64,000 nt of DNA, from contig NC_051072.1 in assembly GCF_004664715.2 (NCBI RefSeq), positions 43,321,642 through 43,385,641 on the forward strand, read 5' to 3'. The notes beneath the pieces were generated by a model, which did not search any database, was not told the DNA's origin, and saw only the letters and a list, made by a program, of their open reading frames with translations. Made by a program: the position numbers and the translations under genes. Shown piece after piece: positions 38,326-49,591 of this stretch. Position 1 is the stretch's first letter. Each line of letters opens with the position of its first letter. The stretch comes from Peromyscus leucopus. Taxonomy: Eukaryota; Chordata; Mammalia; Rodentia; Cricetidae.

Positions 38326-38699
38326 GACCAAAAAATAACCATTGCTCCAATTTCCAATCACCTTTACTCCTTGTTGTTCCTCATTTCGGCCTGAGACCCA
38401 AGACCTGCATTTCTACCCATGTATGATTACTGCCTCTCAACCCTAAGAGGTGTTGGACCTGCCTGTAGTTCCTCTCCTTCTGTACCTTCCCCAGAGCTGC
38501 CCTTACCCGTTCATTCTTAGCAATCTAGACTTCTCCCAGCATGCCCTTGAAAGCCATTGCAGCCTCTACCCATTGCCCAGCTACAAAGACCGGTTTATGT
38601 TTGTTAATAGCTACACCATGCTTGTCTGGTGCCAGTTTTCAACCTTGCTCCATTTTGTGCCATTAGATAAAACACAACACAGAGATGGAGTATCTTAAA

Positions 38700-38912
38700 A
38701 AGGATTTTAGTATTTTAATTATGTGTACGTATGTGTCTGAGTATTAGTATGTGCATGCCAATGTAGGTGCCCACTGAGGCCAAAGCCATCAACTCCCCTG
38801 GAACAAGAGTTACAGGCAGTTGTGAGCTGCCTGACATGGGTGTTGGGAGTCAAACTCAAGCCCTCTGAAAGAGCTGTACCTACTGTTCACTGCGGAGCCA
38901 TCTCTTCAGCCC
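38700..38912 (-). mobile_element. B3/B2-family SINE, antisense
   Basis: 'agttgtgagctgcctgacat', 'gggtgttgggagtcaaactc' and 'gcggagccatctcttcagcc' are antisense B3 landmarks, head at right. Confidence 0.75.
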
Positions 38913-39055
38913 AGAGACTTGGTAACTTAAGAGGGAGAAAAATCTTACCTCTTAACATTGTTGAAGCTAGAAAATATAGTATCCAGGTCCTAAGTTTTTT
39001 CCTTCCTTCTACTGAAACCTATAATTATCTGAAATTTCTGTCAGATTTTAATTTT

Positions 39056-39238
39056 TATTTATTTATTTTTTTTTTTATTTATTTATTTTTTTTTTTTGGT
39101 TTTTTCGAGACAGGTTTCTCTGTGTAGCTTTGTGCTTTCCTGGGATCACTTGGTAGCCAGCTGGCCTCGAACTCACAGAGATCCGCCTGCTCTGCTCCGA
39201 GTGCTGGGATTAAAGGCGTGCGCCACCACCGCCCGGCT
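39056..39238 (-). mobile_element. B1 SINE with 14-bp target-site duplication
   Basis: Antisense B1 ('cgagacaggtttctctgtgt' to 'gcgtgcgccaccaccgcccg') with duplication 'cagattttaatttt' at 39042-39055 and 39239-39252. Confidence 0.95.
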
Positions 39239-39681
39239 CAGATTTTAATTTTAAAATCTAAAATTTTCAGAAGGGTAGTTTGGGTCAGGCCCCTAATGGG
39301 CACTAGTGAAAAGACCTATATTCGTCTATCATATATACTCATCTGTGTACAGACCCTCACCAAAGTACACACCCTTCTGCCCAGGTCTCCAGATCCACTG
39401 GTAAATTTGTTTAGAGGATTTGTCTCAAATATAGTTTTGACAGAATCCTTGAGAGAACCTGATTTCTCCAAACATTTTTTTTTGTCTGAATAGTGTTTGT
39501 TCATTATTATGTATTTTCACTTGGATAATAATAGTTCCTTATTCCCCAAGGTACATGTACATAAAGCAGCTATTTTTGGCTATCAGAATTATTTTGTAGT
39601 AACTGCAAAGTGGTTAACTTTGATTTTAGCTAATGAGGAAGCTAGAGAACAATTCCCTTTTAAATTTAATCAAGTAGTTAA

Positions 39682-39813
39682 GCCGGGCGGTGGTGGCGCA
39701 CGCCTTTAATCCCAGCACTCGGGAGGCAGAGCCAGGCGGATCTCTGTGAGTTCGAGGCCAGCCTGGCTACAAGGAGTCAGGAAAGGCGCAAAGCTACACA
39801 GAGAAACCTGTCT

Positions 39814-39844
<31 letters not shown>
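39682..39844 (+). mobile_element. B1 SINE, young, with 20-bp target-site duplication
   Basis: Near-consensus cricetid B1 starting 'gccgggcggtggtggcgcac' with a long poly-A. The duplication 'aaatttaatcaagtagttaa' lies at 39662-39681 and 39845-39864. Confidence 0.97.
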
Positions 39845-39850
<6 letters not shown>

Positions 39851-39884
39851 AATCAAGTAGTTAATTTAATTAATAAGTCTTGTT

Positions 39885-39970
39885 GGGAACCAGGCTAGTC
39901 TTAGACTCAGCCCTGCTGCTTCTGCCTCCTGAATTCTGGGATTACAGGCACAAGCCACCACACCCAGCTT
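39885..39970 (-). mobile_element. Old antisense B1 fragment
   Basis: 'gggaaccaggctagtcttag' to 'caagccaccacacccagctt' is the left part of a 7SL-derived SINE in reverse. Confidence 0.6.
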
Positions 39971-41050
39971 GCAAATGTTTTAGTCACTATTTTTGGCGAA
40001 TAATTTTACCTTTTTTGCTTGTTTTGATCAGTTTTTACTACAGTATAGTGTTTGTACTCAAATGAACATTTCTGTTAACCTAACCAATGCATACTCACAT
40101 AACCACCTCCATCGCAAGATATTTGGCATTCTTTAACCATGTCTTTACTTTTTGCCAAACAGTATTTATTGGCCATCTTTCTTTCAGATAGAACACATCT
40201 GCACATGGGTCTCATTTGCTGGGGGTGTGGTTCCCAGTGAGGGCGGAGCTTAGTCCTGGGCAGCTGTTCTTTTGCCTGACTGCAAACTATTCCTCATTTC
40301 TTCAGGGCCTTCCCAGCTCTCTCTCCTTGTATGCTGCCCTGTTTCTTTCTGACCTAAATGCTCTTCTTACCTGGAGACAGATAAAGTTCTACTGAATAGT
40401 TCTGTCAGGATCCCTGTTTTCTTCTTACTTCCGCTGCTGTGGTGGACTGTCCCCTGTTCCCATGTGCTTTGCACATCACTGTAGTGTGCTGTATATTCCC
40501 TCATTAGTCTCGGGGGTGCTCCCCACTTTCAGGTCCATTGGAAGTCCTCCATCTATACTTCTAGTTTAGTTATCAATTTAAGAAATGCTCTTCCTTTTAT
40601 GCATTACGTGGCATGGTAGGAGGATAGATTGGGACATGTACTAACTGTACAGTATTACAACCAATAATTACCTTCTCTTCTGCCTGTGTTTCCCTATGTC
40701 ATGTGTCAAGAAAAGGAGTCAGTAAGTCAGTTTCTGTTTTCTTAGCATCCTTTTGAGATGATACTAGGGAGCCACAAGGAGAGAGCTGGAGACTGTCCCT
40801 ACCATGGCCTCCCCTTTCCTAACTTTTCTTCCACTTAGCAATGGCCTCTTCATAGTTCATGCACTTGACTGACACTATTCCAGTGTTTTCATCATTGACA
40901 TGGAAAGCTGGGAACATTGTCTTCTGCTAGCTGAGTTGGAGTTTGGACGTCTGGGTTGATGTTTCCTTAGGCAGCTGAAACACTTTCCAGAAGACTTTCT
41001 AGCTCCCATTGAAATTATTTTCAACATCTGTTATAAGATTAAGATATTAG

Positions 41051-41207
41051 GAGCCGGGCGGTGGTGGCGCACGCCTTTAATCCCAGCACTCGGAAGGCAG
41101 AGGCAGGCGGATTCTGTGAGTTCGAGGGCTGGGCTACAAGTGAGTTCAGAAAGGGCAAAGCTACACAGAGAAACCTGTCTCGAAAAAAAACCAAAAAAAA
41201 AAAAAAA
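41051..41207 (+). mobile_element. B1 SINE with target-site duplication
   Basis: B1 with small deletions ('gagccgggcggtggtggcgc' to 'aaacctgtctcgaaaaa') and a 10-bp duplication 'aagatattag' at 41041-41050 and 41208-41217. Confidence 0.93.
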
Positions 41208-41318
41208 AAGATATTAGAATAGAAAATAGTTCAAAATCTTTTATTATTTCTTTATTATGTCTTTTACCTAATACCTAGAATATTAAAATTTTACATTTTA
41301 ATGAGATAATGGTATGTT

Positions 41319-41320
<2 letters not shown>

Positions 41321-41349
<29 letters not shown>
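41321..41349. repeat. (TG)n microsatellite
   Basis: About 14 TG units. Confidence 0.95.
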
Positions 41350-41763
41350 TGCATAATATTTAAATCAGGTTAAATATATCTGGCCCATCAGACTTTCATT
41401 ATTTATTATAGTAAAAACTTTCACAATTTTTTTTCCTTTTTGAAATGTATGGTATTTTACTGTTAACCCCTATTTTCTGTACTGTGTGACAGCACACCAG
41501 AATTGCTTGCTTTTACTATTTGTGAGTATTCCTTGATCAGGGATTATTACTGATTGTAATTGATAGTACATGAAATACTGTTGTGTACAACATTAAAAAT
41601 AATGAAATGTGGTGTTTAATCTATTGTTGAAATTTTTTTTTGTTTTTTGAGTTGTCGTCAGACTTTAGATGCGAGTGTGGCGTGGTGCCCTTTTCCTATT
41701 CTTTTTAATTAGCATTGGACATATGCTTTGTGTGTACATTCACATGACGACATATGTTTGTTA

Positions 41764-41764
<1 letters not shown>

Positions 41765-41796
<32 letters not shown>

Positions 41797-41837
41797 GTTC
41801 TTTCGGAGCGGGGGGGGGGGAGATTGCTTGCTTGTCT

Positions 41838-41874
<37 letters not shown>

Positions 41875-41889
41875 CTTTTTTTTTTTTTT
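41765..41889. repeat. Poly-A, poly-G and poly-T runs in inverted arrangement
   Basis: 30 A (41765-41794), then 11 G (41810-41820), then 35 T (41840-41874), one C and 14 more T. The A and T tracts are complementary and only 45 bp apart. Confidence 0.9.
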
Positions 41890-43245
41890 ACATTGTCAGG
41901 TCATTGTTTTGTTTGTTCATCTAAAGAAATTAGACTGAGCTGTCTTCCTTCTAGCTCTTACCAATGTATAAATAAATCGCACCATAGATTTTGTCCACAC
42001 CTACCGAGATCCAATGGTAGAAGAGAAAAGTAATTGTAGGGCCCCAGAGAGTTCGGCTTGGGAAATTATACATAAATTATTCTGGATGGTCTTGGTTCCA
42101 AGTCACACCCTAAAGTAGATGATTTAGTGAAGTGCATTTTGGGATAGTCTACTTTCACCTATCGGTATGATACAGTTAATAGGTAGGTAAACACTTCCTT
42201 GTTTGTTATTTTGTTAACCTGACCAGAGTGACAATTGTGTTATTTCGTGGGAAATCTAAGAGAGAAAGCACTCCAATTTGGTAATTATGGAACTATTCAG
42301 TGCAAAATCTGACCCTGAGAAATGGTGTGTGGATGGAAGCCTGTACTTTCTATGTTCCTCTGAGCCAGCACCCTCATGGCCTTTCACAGAGTGAGATATA
42401 GCCCCTGGAGAGTTCTTAGATCCCTTATGGTCATCTAGCAGTAATTTACAGGAGGGAAGCTGGGGCTCAGAAACATACATTTACTAGCCTGAAGTCACAT
42501 ACCTCATCAAGACACAAATCCTCACCCTGCGCTGCCCACCATTTTTCTGACATGATGGGAAGCCATTATGTCTCAATTATTTATCACACTCCATGGCTAC
42601 TTTAGACCTCTGTTTAAATTTTTGTTGCTCCTTGTACAGGATGTGCTTTTGTGGTGATTCTTCTGTGACCCTTTGTGCTCACAGGTAAGGGTGTTCCTTT
42701 CCTGCATAAGGAAGGCACCTGTCACATGGAAGTCTTATGGCCTCATTAGAGGGAATCAGGGAATCTTTCCCAAAGTTCTGAAGACTTCAGGGCAAAGGCA
42801 GGAAGAAAGCCAGAGACCTCCTGCTTCTGCTGGTTTTCAGCATGTCAGATTCTTCAGCATCATTTCCCTTTTTGTCCATCACGGTTATTGGTGGTCAGCA
42901 AGAGGATGTGCATACTTCCTTATTTATCAGCAGTAGAATCCAAATAAAATCAGATATTGAAGGTCGAAGATAGTTCCTATAAACAACCCTATTTAACCTC
43001 ACACAGAGAAATAAAAATGGGGCACTGGATATGCCATTCACTGACAGTTTTGGAATCACAGGTAATTATCTCCTGAAGAAGAAATTTGGTCGTAGTTTTT
43101 ACTGCTGAGAGCGTATATTTGTGTATATTTGATTGCTAACTAAAATGGGGCTTTTTTTTTTTTTTTTTTTTTAGTTTTCCTTGATAGAAATTGTGAAATA
43201 AAGTGTGACGTGATAATTGCTAATATTCATTTTTTTCCATAACAG

Positions 43246-43341
43246 GACAGACATGAATCAGTTGATGCTCAAAACACTTGTCGTCTGTGGCACATGAATA
43301 TAGAAGCCCTTCCGGAGTGGATAAACTGCCTAATACACAAA
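43246..43341 (+). CDS. Rnf180: Rnf180 coding exon 2 (residues 46-77)
   Basis: The acceptor 'ttccataacag' ends at 43245 and the donor is 'cacaaa|gtaagt'. The exon is 96 nt in phase 0 and encodes 32 residues, including [20 protein letters not shown] followed by WINCLIHK. This matches human RNF180 as I recall it (SVDAQN.C..WHMN.EALPEWI.CLI.K). C57, H61 and C73 are possible extra metal ligands or structural residues. The segment forms the insert between the two cysteine pairs of the N-terminal module. It is too short to appear as a long ORF and was recognised by translating between splice sites. Confidence 0.93.
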
Positions 43342-44924
43342 GTAAGTCTCTTGGTTCCCGAGTAAAGTTAGGCATATATCGCCTTCACAATATTTTTGTG
43401 CTCTTTTTTTCTTAGATGTGTCGTTTCAGAACATGTGAATGATTTTATTTGTCTTGATTGCCCTCACTGGCTCTACTCCTCTTCCTGGAGCATTTCAGTG
43501 CTTTTCTGTGTGACTTTGTACCTGATATTTCTAGTCTCTCAATGTGCTCAGAGATACTAACCTGGTTTGTTCCCCCATTTCCATTGCTCTTTCTTGTTTT
43601 CATTGAGACATTGCCTAGCAACCTATTGGCTGCCCACCGCTGTCCATTTTCCCACTGCCTTTCTCTCCCCTCTGCCTTATATGTCTATATTATGCAGGCT
43701 CATGCACACTATATTACATATCACTGGTAAATATACATAAGGATATAATGACACACAAATACATAATCATACACACATCCATTCAAACATACCAACATTT
43801 ACCTTGCTATTTTCTCATTAATTTCTTAGGTCCTCTAATAGAATATAAAAACCATAGAACCAGGAAATTTTATCCTTTGCTAGGTAGTATATCCTTGATG
43901 CCTAGAATCATACCTGTTCTATCTGGTGAGTGAAACATCTTTGTGCATCCATCATTTATACACACATATAAAAACAGCTGGATAATCAGTGTCTCTTACT
44001 GAGTGGATGAAAATGGAGATGTTCTGCTATAAGTAATATTTAATGAAATATTCATCAGAAAAAGAACTCCCTTGTTAAGTGCATGTTTTAGGTATTTTAT
44101 TTTGCATTGTTAAACACTTGTCTTGGAAGGGTATAAATAATCTAACCTTTGGAAAACTAGAATTAAATTTCTCCACTGAGTAGCTTATGTTTTTGTTTAA
44201 AAAGTGGCACATGGTAGCTCTTACTTGAACCTGTGCTTACATTAGGATTTCCTGGGAGCATGCTGGAGTCCTGCTCCTAAGTGTCCTGAACTTCGCAGAG
44301 TAGATTAGAACCCGACAGAGGCCCCACTGTCTTTCTTGACAATTTTAAAAGCAGTTCGTTAATTTCTAATCTGAGTATGGAAACACAGCATAGGCACTAG
44401 GCGATCAGTACCTCTTGGTTGTGCCTAGGAAGCCCGGGAGCTCTTTATTCTGTTGGCTGATAAAGTCTGTCCATTCCCCCATCCCCCCCACCACCCACCC
44501 ACCCCATGCTTGGCATGCAAGAAGTGAATCAGAACAGACACTTTCTGTGAGATTTCACTTGCAAATGAAGCTCTGTAGACTTGATTTGCTTCCTGGTTCC
44601 ATGGAGTATTTTTCTTTTCATTAGTTCACACTGTATCTGTATTCAGCCTATTGTTCAGAGACTTTCTTTAGGAATTCTTGGTCGTTCAGCTAGGCATGAT
44701 TCGCAATATGTTATCCTTCTAGTAGTTTGTAGCGGCTCGCTTATCTCTGTTTACTGGAAAGCTTGTTCCCGCTTGCTGTTCTGTCTGCTAATCAGAAAAC
44801 AGAAAGCTGGCCTTTTCAGTAACATAGAAAATGTTCATGTGATCGGCTTTTTTTTTTCTTTTAAACTCATTCTCTGGTCACTTTACAATGAAAGCATTGT
44901 CTTTATTTCCTTTACTACCTGTAG
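43342..44924 (+). other. Rnf180: Intron 3 of Rnf180 (about 1.6 kb)
   Basis: A short intron with consensus GT and AG borders ('gtaagtct' and 'ctacctgtag'). I see no clear repeat and no exon. A C-rich run 'ccccccaccacccacccacc' lies at about 44485-44504. Confidence 0.8.
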
Positions 44925-45887
44925 GCCCAGTGGACAGTTGGGAAACTGAATTGTCCTTTCTGTGGGGCCCGATTAGGGGGCTTTAATTTTGTCAGCACTC
45001 CAAAATGTTCCTGTGGCCAGCTTGCAGCTGTACATCTCTGCAAGAGCCGGACTGATCACCAACCAGCGCAGGCAGGCCAACTAATGAGCCCCGCGTTGAA
45101 ATACTTGTCACATCCCGGAGTCCAGTCAGGTTGTGATAAGGAGGCTCCGGTGACAGGTCACGGTGGCTCCAAGACCAGAAACCACGGGCTTTCAAACATG
45201 GCCCACAACAATAATGGCCTCGGAAGACTCACAGAAGCTCTCTGCCTGGAGGTGCGAGCGACGTATTTTGAGATGAAGAATGAAAAACTGCTTTTCAAAG
45301 CATCGGATCCAAAATATCAGCCTTTTGTTCCTCAGCTCGGGACCAGCAGGTGCACTTCAAGAGCCTCTCACAGGAAGTCACACAGTTTGGACCTGAACAT
45401 CCAGGAGAAGCTGACTTTGTTACCCACTTTCTATGAAATCCACAGTAAGACTACTGCCTATCCCAGGCTAAATGAAACACAGCCAGTTGACCTTTCGGGC
45501 TTAGCTTTGCCGTGTAGTAAAAGTAGCTGCTCCTTTCAAAGCCCACCCAGTTTTGATCCTGACATGCTGCTGCACAGACTTTCAGTGGCTCCGCATGAGA
45601 CCCAGGCACAAAGAGGCAGAGAATTTCAGTGTGGCCTAGAAGCTTCCTCCATATACTCAGATCATGCTAATGCTAACAGCCTGACATTCCTGATGGATCT
45701 GCCCTCTGCGGGGAGGAGCATGCTGGATGCCTCGGACCAAGAAGAACACCTCTCCCCTCTGGACTTCCTGCGCTCTGCCAGCTTTCCCTTGGGCACCATT
45801 AACCACAGGCTGAATAACAGAGAGAGGAGCAAGTTGAGGACTCTAAGAAGGCAGAGGAGGAGGCATGAAAGATGGCTGCAGAAGCAG
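44925..45887 (+). CDS. Rnf180: Rnf180 large coding exon 3: zinc module end, linker and basic segment (residues 78-398)
   Basis: The exon is 963 nt (321 codons) in phase 0 at both ends, with acceptor 'tacctgtag|gcc' and donor 'aagcag|gtgagt'. It starts [20 protein letters not shown] and contains C87/C90 and the C105/C107 pair (KCSCG), which complete the N-terminal zinc-binding module. Residues about 115-370 are Ser/Pro-rich with conserved islands (for example [12 protein letters not shown] and [13 protein letters not shown]) and no enzyme motif. Residues about 372-398 are strongly basic ([20 protein letters not shown]) and may form a helix. Open to the end with no frameshift or internal stop, it looks functional. 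If the donor is not used, the frame adds V-S-A and stops (tga at 45897-45899). The N-terminal module resembles the C-terminal zinc domain of DUSP12. Confidence 0.97.
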
Positions 45888-47869
45888 GTGAGTGCTTGAA
45901 AATCAGTTTAGCAAATATAAAAACAGTGTTCTGAGTACCGGGGCTTTCAGAGTGGTTGTATTCTAAAAATCTGTTTTAAGTTTTGAGATGACATGTCTCT
46001 CTATGTACACTTAATAATACGCAGCCCTCTTATCATTGGCGCTGTGTAGCCCTGCCCCTGTGTTTCATATATGTCCAGAGAAAGCGTCTTTTACAGTTTA
46101 CCCCAATTCTGTGAATGCATTAGAGGACCACTCACCTTATGATACTGAGATTGGATGGTTTGTTACAAGTATTTTAAATCTATGCCACGTTTAGATTGGT
46201 TTTACCATGGTTTTATTTCAGGCTGAGTTAAAAAAAATGTTTTTGCAAGTCCAATGTGGTGACAGTTCATTCACTTTTCATCACATGTATTTTAATTTAA
46301 TATTCAGGAAACTGTATTCATATGCTTGTGTGGTCCAGGATGAATAACTGCTGAATGTGGAGACATATCTGAAGGGGAATTTATTCAGACTGACATTTTG
46401 TAGCAGAGTTTGATTCCCTAGTGTTTGAACTACTTGTGTGCCCCTTACAGTATTTTCATGGTTGTGTGGATGAAAGGAGACAATAAGATTTATCTACTGT
46501 GGAAACCAATTAAAGTCAACGGAGGACAAGCTATGAAATTTGAAAGTTTGGGAGCCAGTATATTTCTATATAAAACTATGTTTTGAAGATTCCATGTATT
46601 GTTTGATTATTAGTAATGGATGGTACTTCTTATTAGAGTGTTCTATATTCACAGCATCCTAAGAATTAATATAAAGCTGAAGCTGCTTTGTATATTTGTT
46701 AGGTGAACTCATTATAATTTATGATCCTATTCATAGACTCAACAAAATAAAATTACTGCAGTGAGTACTTCAGCCAGATTAGCAGGATTTTCCTCTTTAG
46801 TTACAGAGCATAATTACATGTATTATCTGTTGCGTTTTTGACTTGGTGCTAGTAAGAACATCCCAGTTTGGATTATTTGTAAACGATAGTATTATGCTAT
46901 AGAAATGAGTAATTTTTGCATCATCGCTCATGGTAAAATTCTGTGAAGCTATAATAAAAATGTTTGTGGAGAAATTTATTTATGCCTAAGTAAATTGGAG
47001 ATGATTATATGTTAAATGATATTCAGAAAGAATATCTTCAAAACAATGTTCAGGGCTCTGAAATAATTCTTTTGCAAATAAAGTTTTAAAAAATTGTGAA
47101 AGTTATATTTGCTGTATACTGATGATATATGCAAATGATATTGCAATTTTGAGATGTGATCTAATTCTTGGGTTAGATCTTTCTGAAAACCTCAGCTGTG
47201 TCATTAATTATTTATAACAAAGTGTTACAGTTTAGAGAGGGGCAAGTGCAGAGTTAAGTATTGAATTTTTTGATAGATGAAATTATTTTTATTCATTCAA
47301 ATGCATAGAACTTGGCTAGTATGCTTAACGGATTCATCAGAATTGAGCATTCTGAGTCAGACCTGTGACCTGTCCGTGTAGAGAATAACAGCAAAATCCT
47401 AAGAGGCTTAACTGGTTACTCAGGTGCTACAGAAAGGCACGTGCCCAGTACATCTTCAGCAGGAAATCTGTGAATTTTTGATGTGTATACACCGTTGTTA
47501 GAGCTAGAAATCCCCATCACTATAGAAAGTCTGTCTTGCTAATTTAAGCAGAAAGATAGATCCTAGCAAGAGTTATGTCTGAAATAAAATAATGGGGTAA
47601 TTTGACACATTGTTCAGGTTTAGCCAACATTCATTTCATGAACATTGAGTAGATACGTGCTTGAGGTAGCAGAGGCCTGGCTAGTGACTTTTTGTTGTGA
47701 GGGGGAAGGAACTCAGGGACTTAGCTGGGCAAGGTAACCTTTCTACCTCTGTGTGAACTATGACCTGGGCCCACATTCTGCCCTTTCCTTTTTTTAATGA
47801 GAAAGATAATCACATACACAAAGTAATGGTTACCATTGTTAGTAATTACAATTTTAAAGAAGTTTTTGT

Positions 47870-47984
47870 TAATTGAGACAAAAGAGTACTTATTTTTCAG
47901 CCAGGTTATTAGTTTTGCTGTTGAGGTTTTGGAGACTATCACTGGCACTTTGATTGGGATTGCACTGAGTCTGTAGATCACTCT
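47870..47984 (-). mobile_element. LINE-1 ORF2 fragment, antisense (left flank of the minisatellite)
   Basis: 'actttgattgggattgcact' followed by 'gagtctgtagatca' is a conserved antisense L1 ORF2 phrase. Its natural continuation ('cttccagtctatgaacac') is found only after the minisatellite. Confidence 0.8.
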
Positions 47985-48668
47985 AGGTGTTACAGGTATT
48001 CTGACAGTTCCCTCCATTGCTCTAAGTGTTACAGGCATTCGGACAGGTCAGTCTCCATCATTGTAGGTGTTACAGGCATTTGACAATTCACTCTCCATTG
48101 TTCTAGGTGTTACAGGCATCCTGACAGTTAACTCTCCATTGTTCTAGGTGTTACAGGCATTCTGACAGTTCACTCTCCATTGTTCTAGGTGTTACAGGCA
48201 TTCTGACAGTTCCTCTCCATTGCTCTAGGAGTTACAGGCATTCTGACAGGTCACTCTCCACTGTTCTAGGTGTTACAGGCATTCTGATAGGTCACTCTCC
48301 ATTGCTCTAGGCTATTACAGACATTCTGACAGGTCACTCTCCATTGTTCTAGGAGTTACAGGCATTTGACAATTCACTCTCCATCACTCTAGGTGTTACA
48401 GGCATTCTGACAGTTCACTCTCCATTGTTCTAGGCGTTACAGGCATTCTGACAGTTCACTCTCCATTGCTTCTAGGTGTTACTGGCATTCTGACAGGTCA
48501 CTCTCCATTGTTGTAGGTGTTACAGGCATTCTGATAGGTCACTCTCCATTGTTCTAGGTATTACGTTCTGATAGTTCATTCCCCATCGCTCTAGGTGTTA
48601 CACGCATTCTGACAGGTCACTCTCCATTGTTCTAGGTGTTACAGGCATTCTGACAGTTCACTCTTCCA
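47985..48668. repeat. Minisatellite, about 17 copies of a 41-bp unit
   Basis: The unit runs 'aggtgttacaggcattctga' then 'cagttcactctccattgttct'. I count 16 whole units and one partial, mostly 40-42 bp and 85-100% alike by eye. Variants recur: 'catttgacaattcac' in units 3 and 10, 'aggagtt' starts in units 7 and 10, and 'caggtcac' alternating with 'cagttcac'. The recurrence suggests unequal exchange of multi-unit blocks. Confidence 0.97.
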
Positions 48669-48790
48669 GTCTATGAACACAATGCCTTGCTACTTTTCTT
48701 GTCATTTTCATTTTCTTCACCAGTATTGTAGCTTTTATTGTTGATTCTTTTTACTGATATTTGTTATAGTTTCAAATAATTGGTTATGAG
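48669..48790 (-). mobile_element. LINE-1 ORF2 fragment, antisense (right flank of the minisatellite)
   Basis: 'tctatgaacacaatgccttg' continues the L1 phrase broken at 47984, showing that the array lies inside one L1 copy. Confidence 0.7.
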
Positions 48791-49555
48791 TACTACATTA
48801 TTGTCACTGGACATTTTAAATGAAGTTTTGTTTAAGCTAGAAATATTTTCATGGTATATACCATCATAGAAATAGTATTAATATTTTACTAAAATGCTTA
48901 AAGTGTAAAGATACAAGATCGCTATCCAAAGAGAAATTACAGTCAATTGAATAGATAGTAATTCTATTCAACAAAGATTTATTGAGCATCATCTTTGGGG
49001 AAAGCATGGCACTGTGCTGTATTCAACCACCAAATCTCTTTCCATTCAAACATAATTCCTTTTTTCTTAATTGTCAAATATTAAAACATATACTTCTGGT
49101 ATATGCTCTATGATTTAAATGCTTGTATAGGTTTGTCTTATGCCCAGACAGTGGGGATTTAGAAGAATCCCTTGTCCTGCATGCCTTTAAGACATGTTTT
49201 CTCCATCTTTAGCCCCTGAGAATCACTAATCTGTTCTCTGTTACTTTATTTTTTACTTATTGATAATGTTATAAAATAACAACATAGAAATAGAATCATA
49301 AAGCATGTACTCTAGTTACTAACATTGTTTACTAAGCAATTCTATGACATTTATCAATTTACTGCATGAATCTATATCTATTGTGTGTTTGTTCTTTTTA
49401 ACTGCTCAATAGTATTCCATTCTGTAAATGAATCATGATTTCTCCAGCATAATAAGATGAGTAGATTGTCTCTGGTGTAAACAGTTATGAATCAAACTGC
49501 TATAAACATTCATGAATGTAATTTTGAATAACTCTAATATTTTTTATTTTTCTAG

Positions 49556-49591
49556 GGTAAATACTCAGGAGTGGGATTGCTGGATCATATG
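49556..49591 (+). CDS. Rnf180: Rnf180 36-nt coding exon 4 (residues 399-410), derived from antisense L1
   Basis: The acceptor 'tttttctag' ends at 49555 and the donor is 'catatg|gtaagt'. The exon encodes GKYSGVGLLDHM, in phase 0 on both sides. Human RNF180, as I recall it, has exactly these residues following WLQKQ and preceding TLNNEMS, which leads to the RING. Skipping the exon would keep frame. The reverse complement reads YDPAIPLLSIY, close to the conserved L1 ORF2 peptide YDPAIPLLGIY. The flanks on both sides are also recognisable antisense L1. The exon is therefore an exonised transposon segment that appears to be retained across placental mammals. Confidence 0.9.

Larger units (their letters stand above)
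45888..49555 (+). other. Rnf180: Intron 4 of Rnf180 (about 3.7 kb)
   Basis: The left 2 kb is AT-rich unique sequence with AATAAA hexamers near 46746 and 47079. The right half holds an antisense L1 fragment carrying a minisatellite (47985-48668) and then the older antisense L1 that contains the next exon. No other exon is evident. Confidence 0.8.

Noticed and set aside
47985..48668. Regularly spaced repeats as a possible CRISPR array
   Set aside because: The units are contiguous tandem copies with no unique spacers, and the genome is mammalian.
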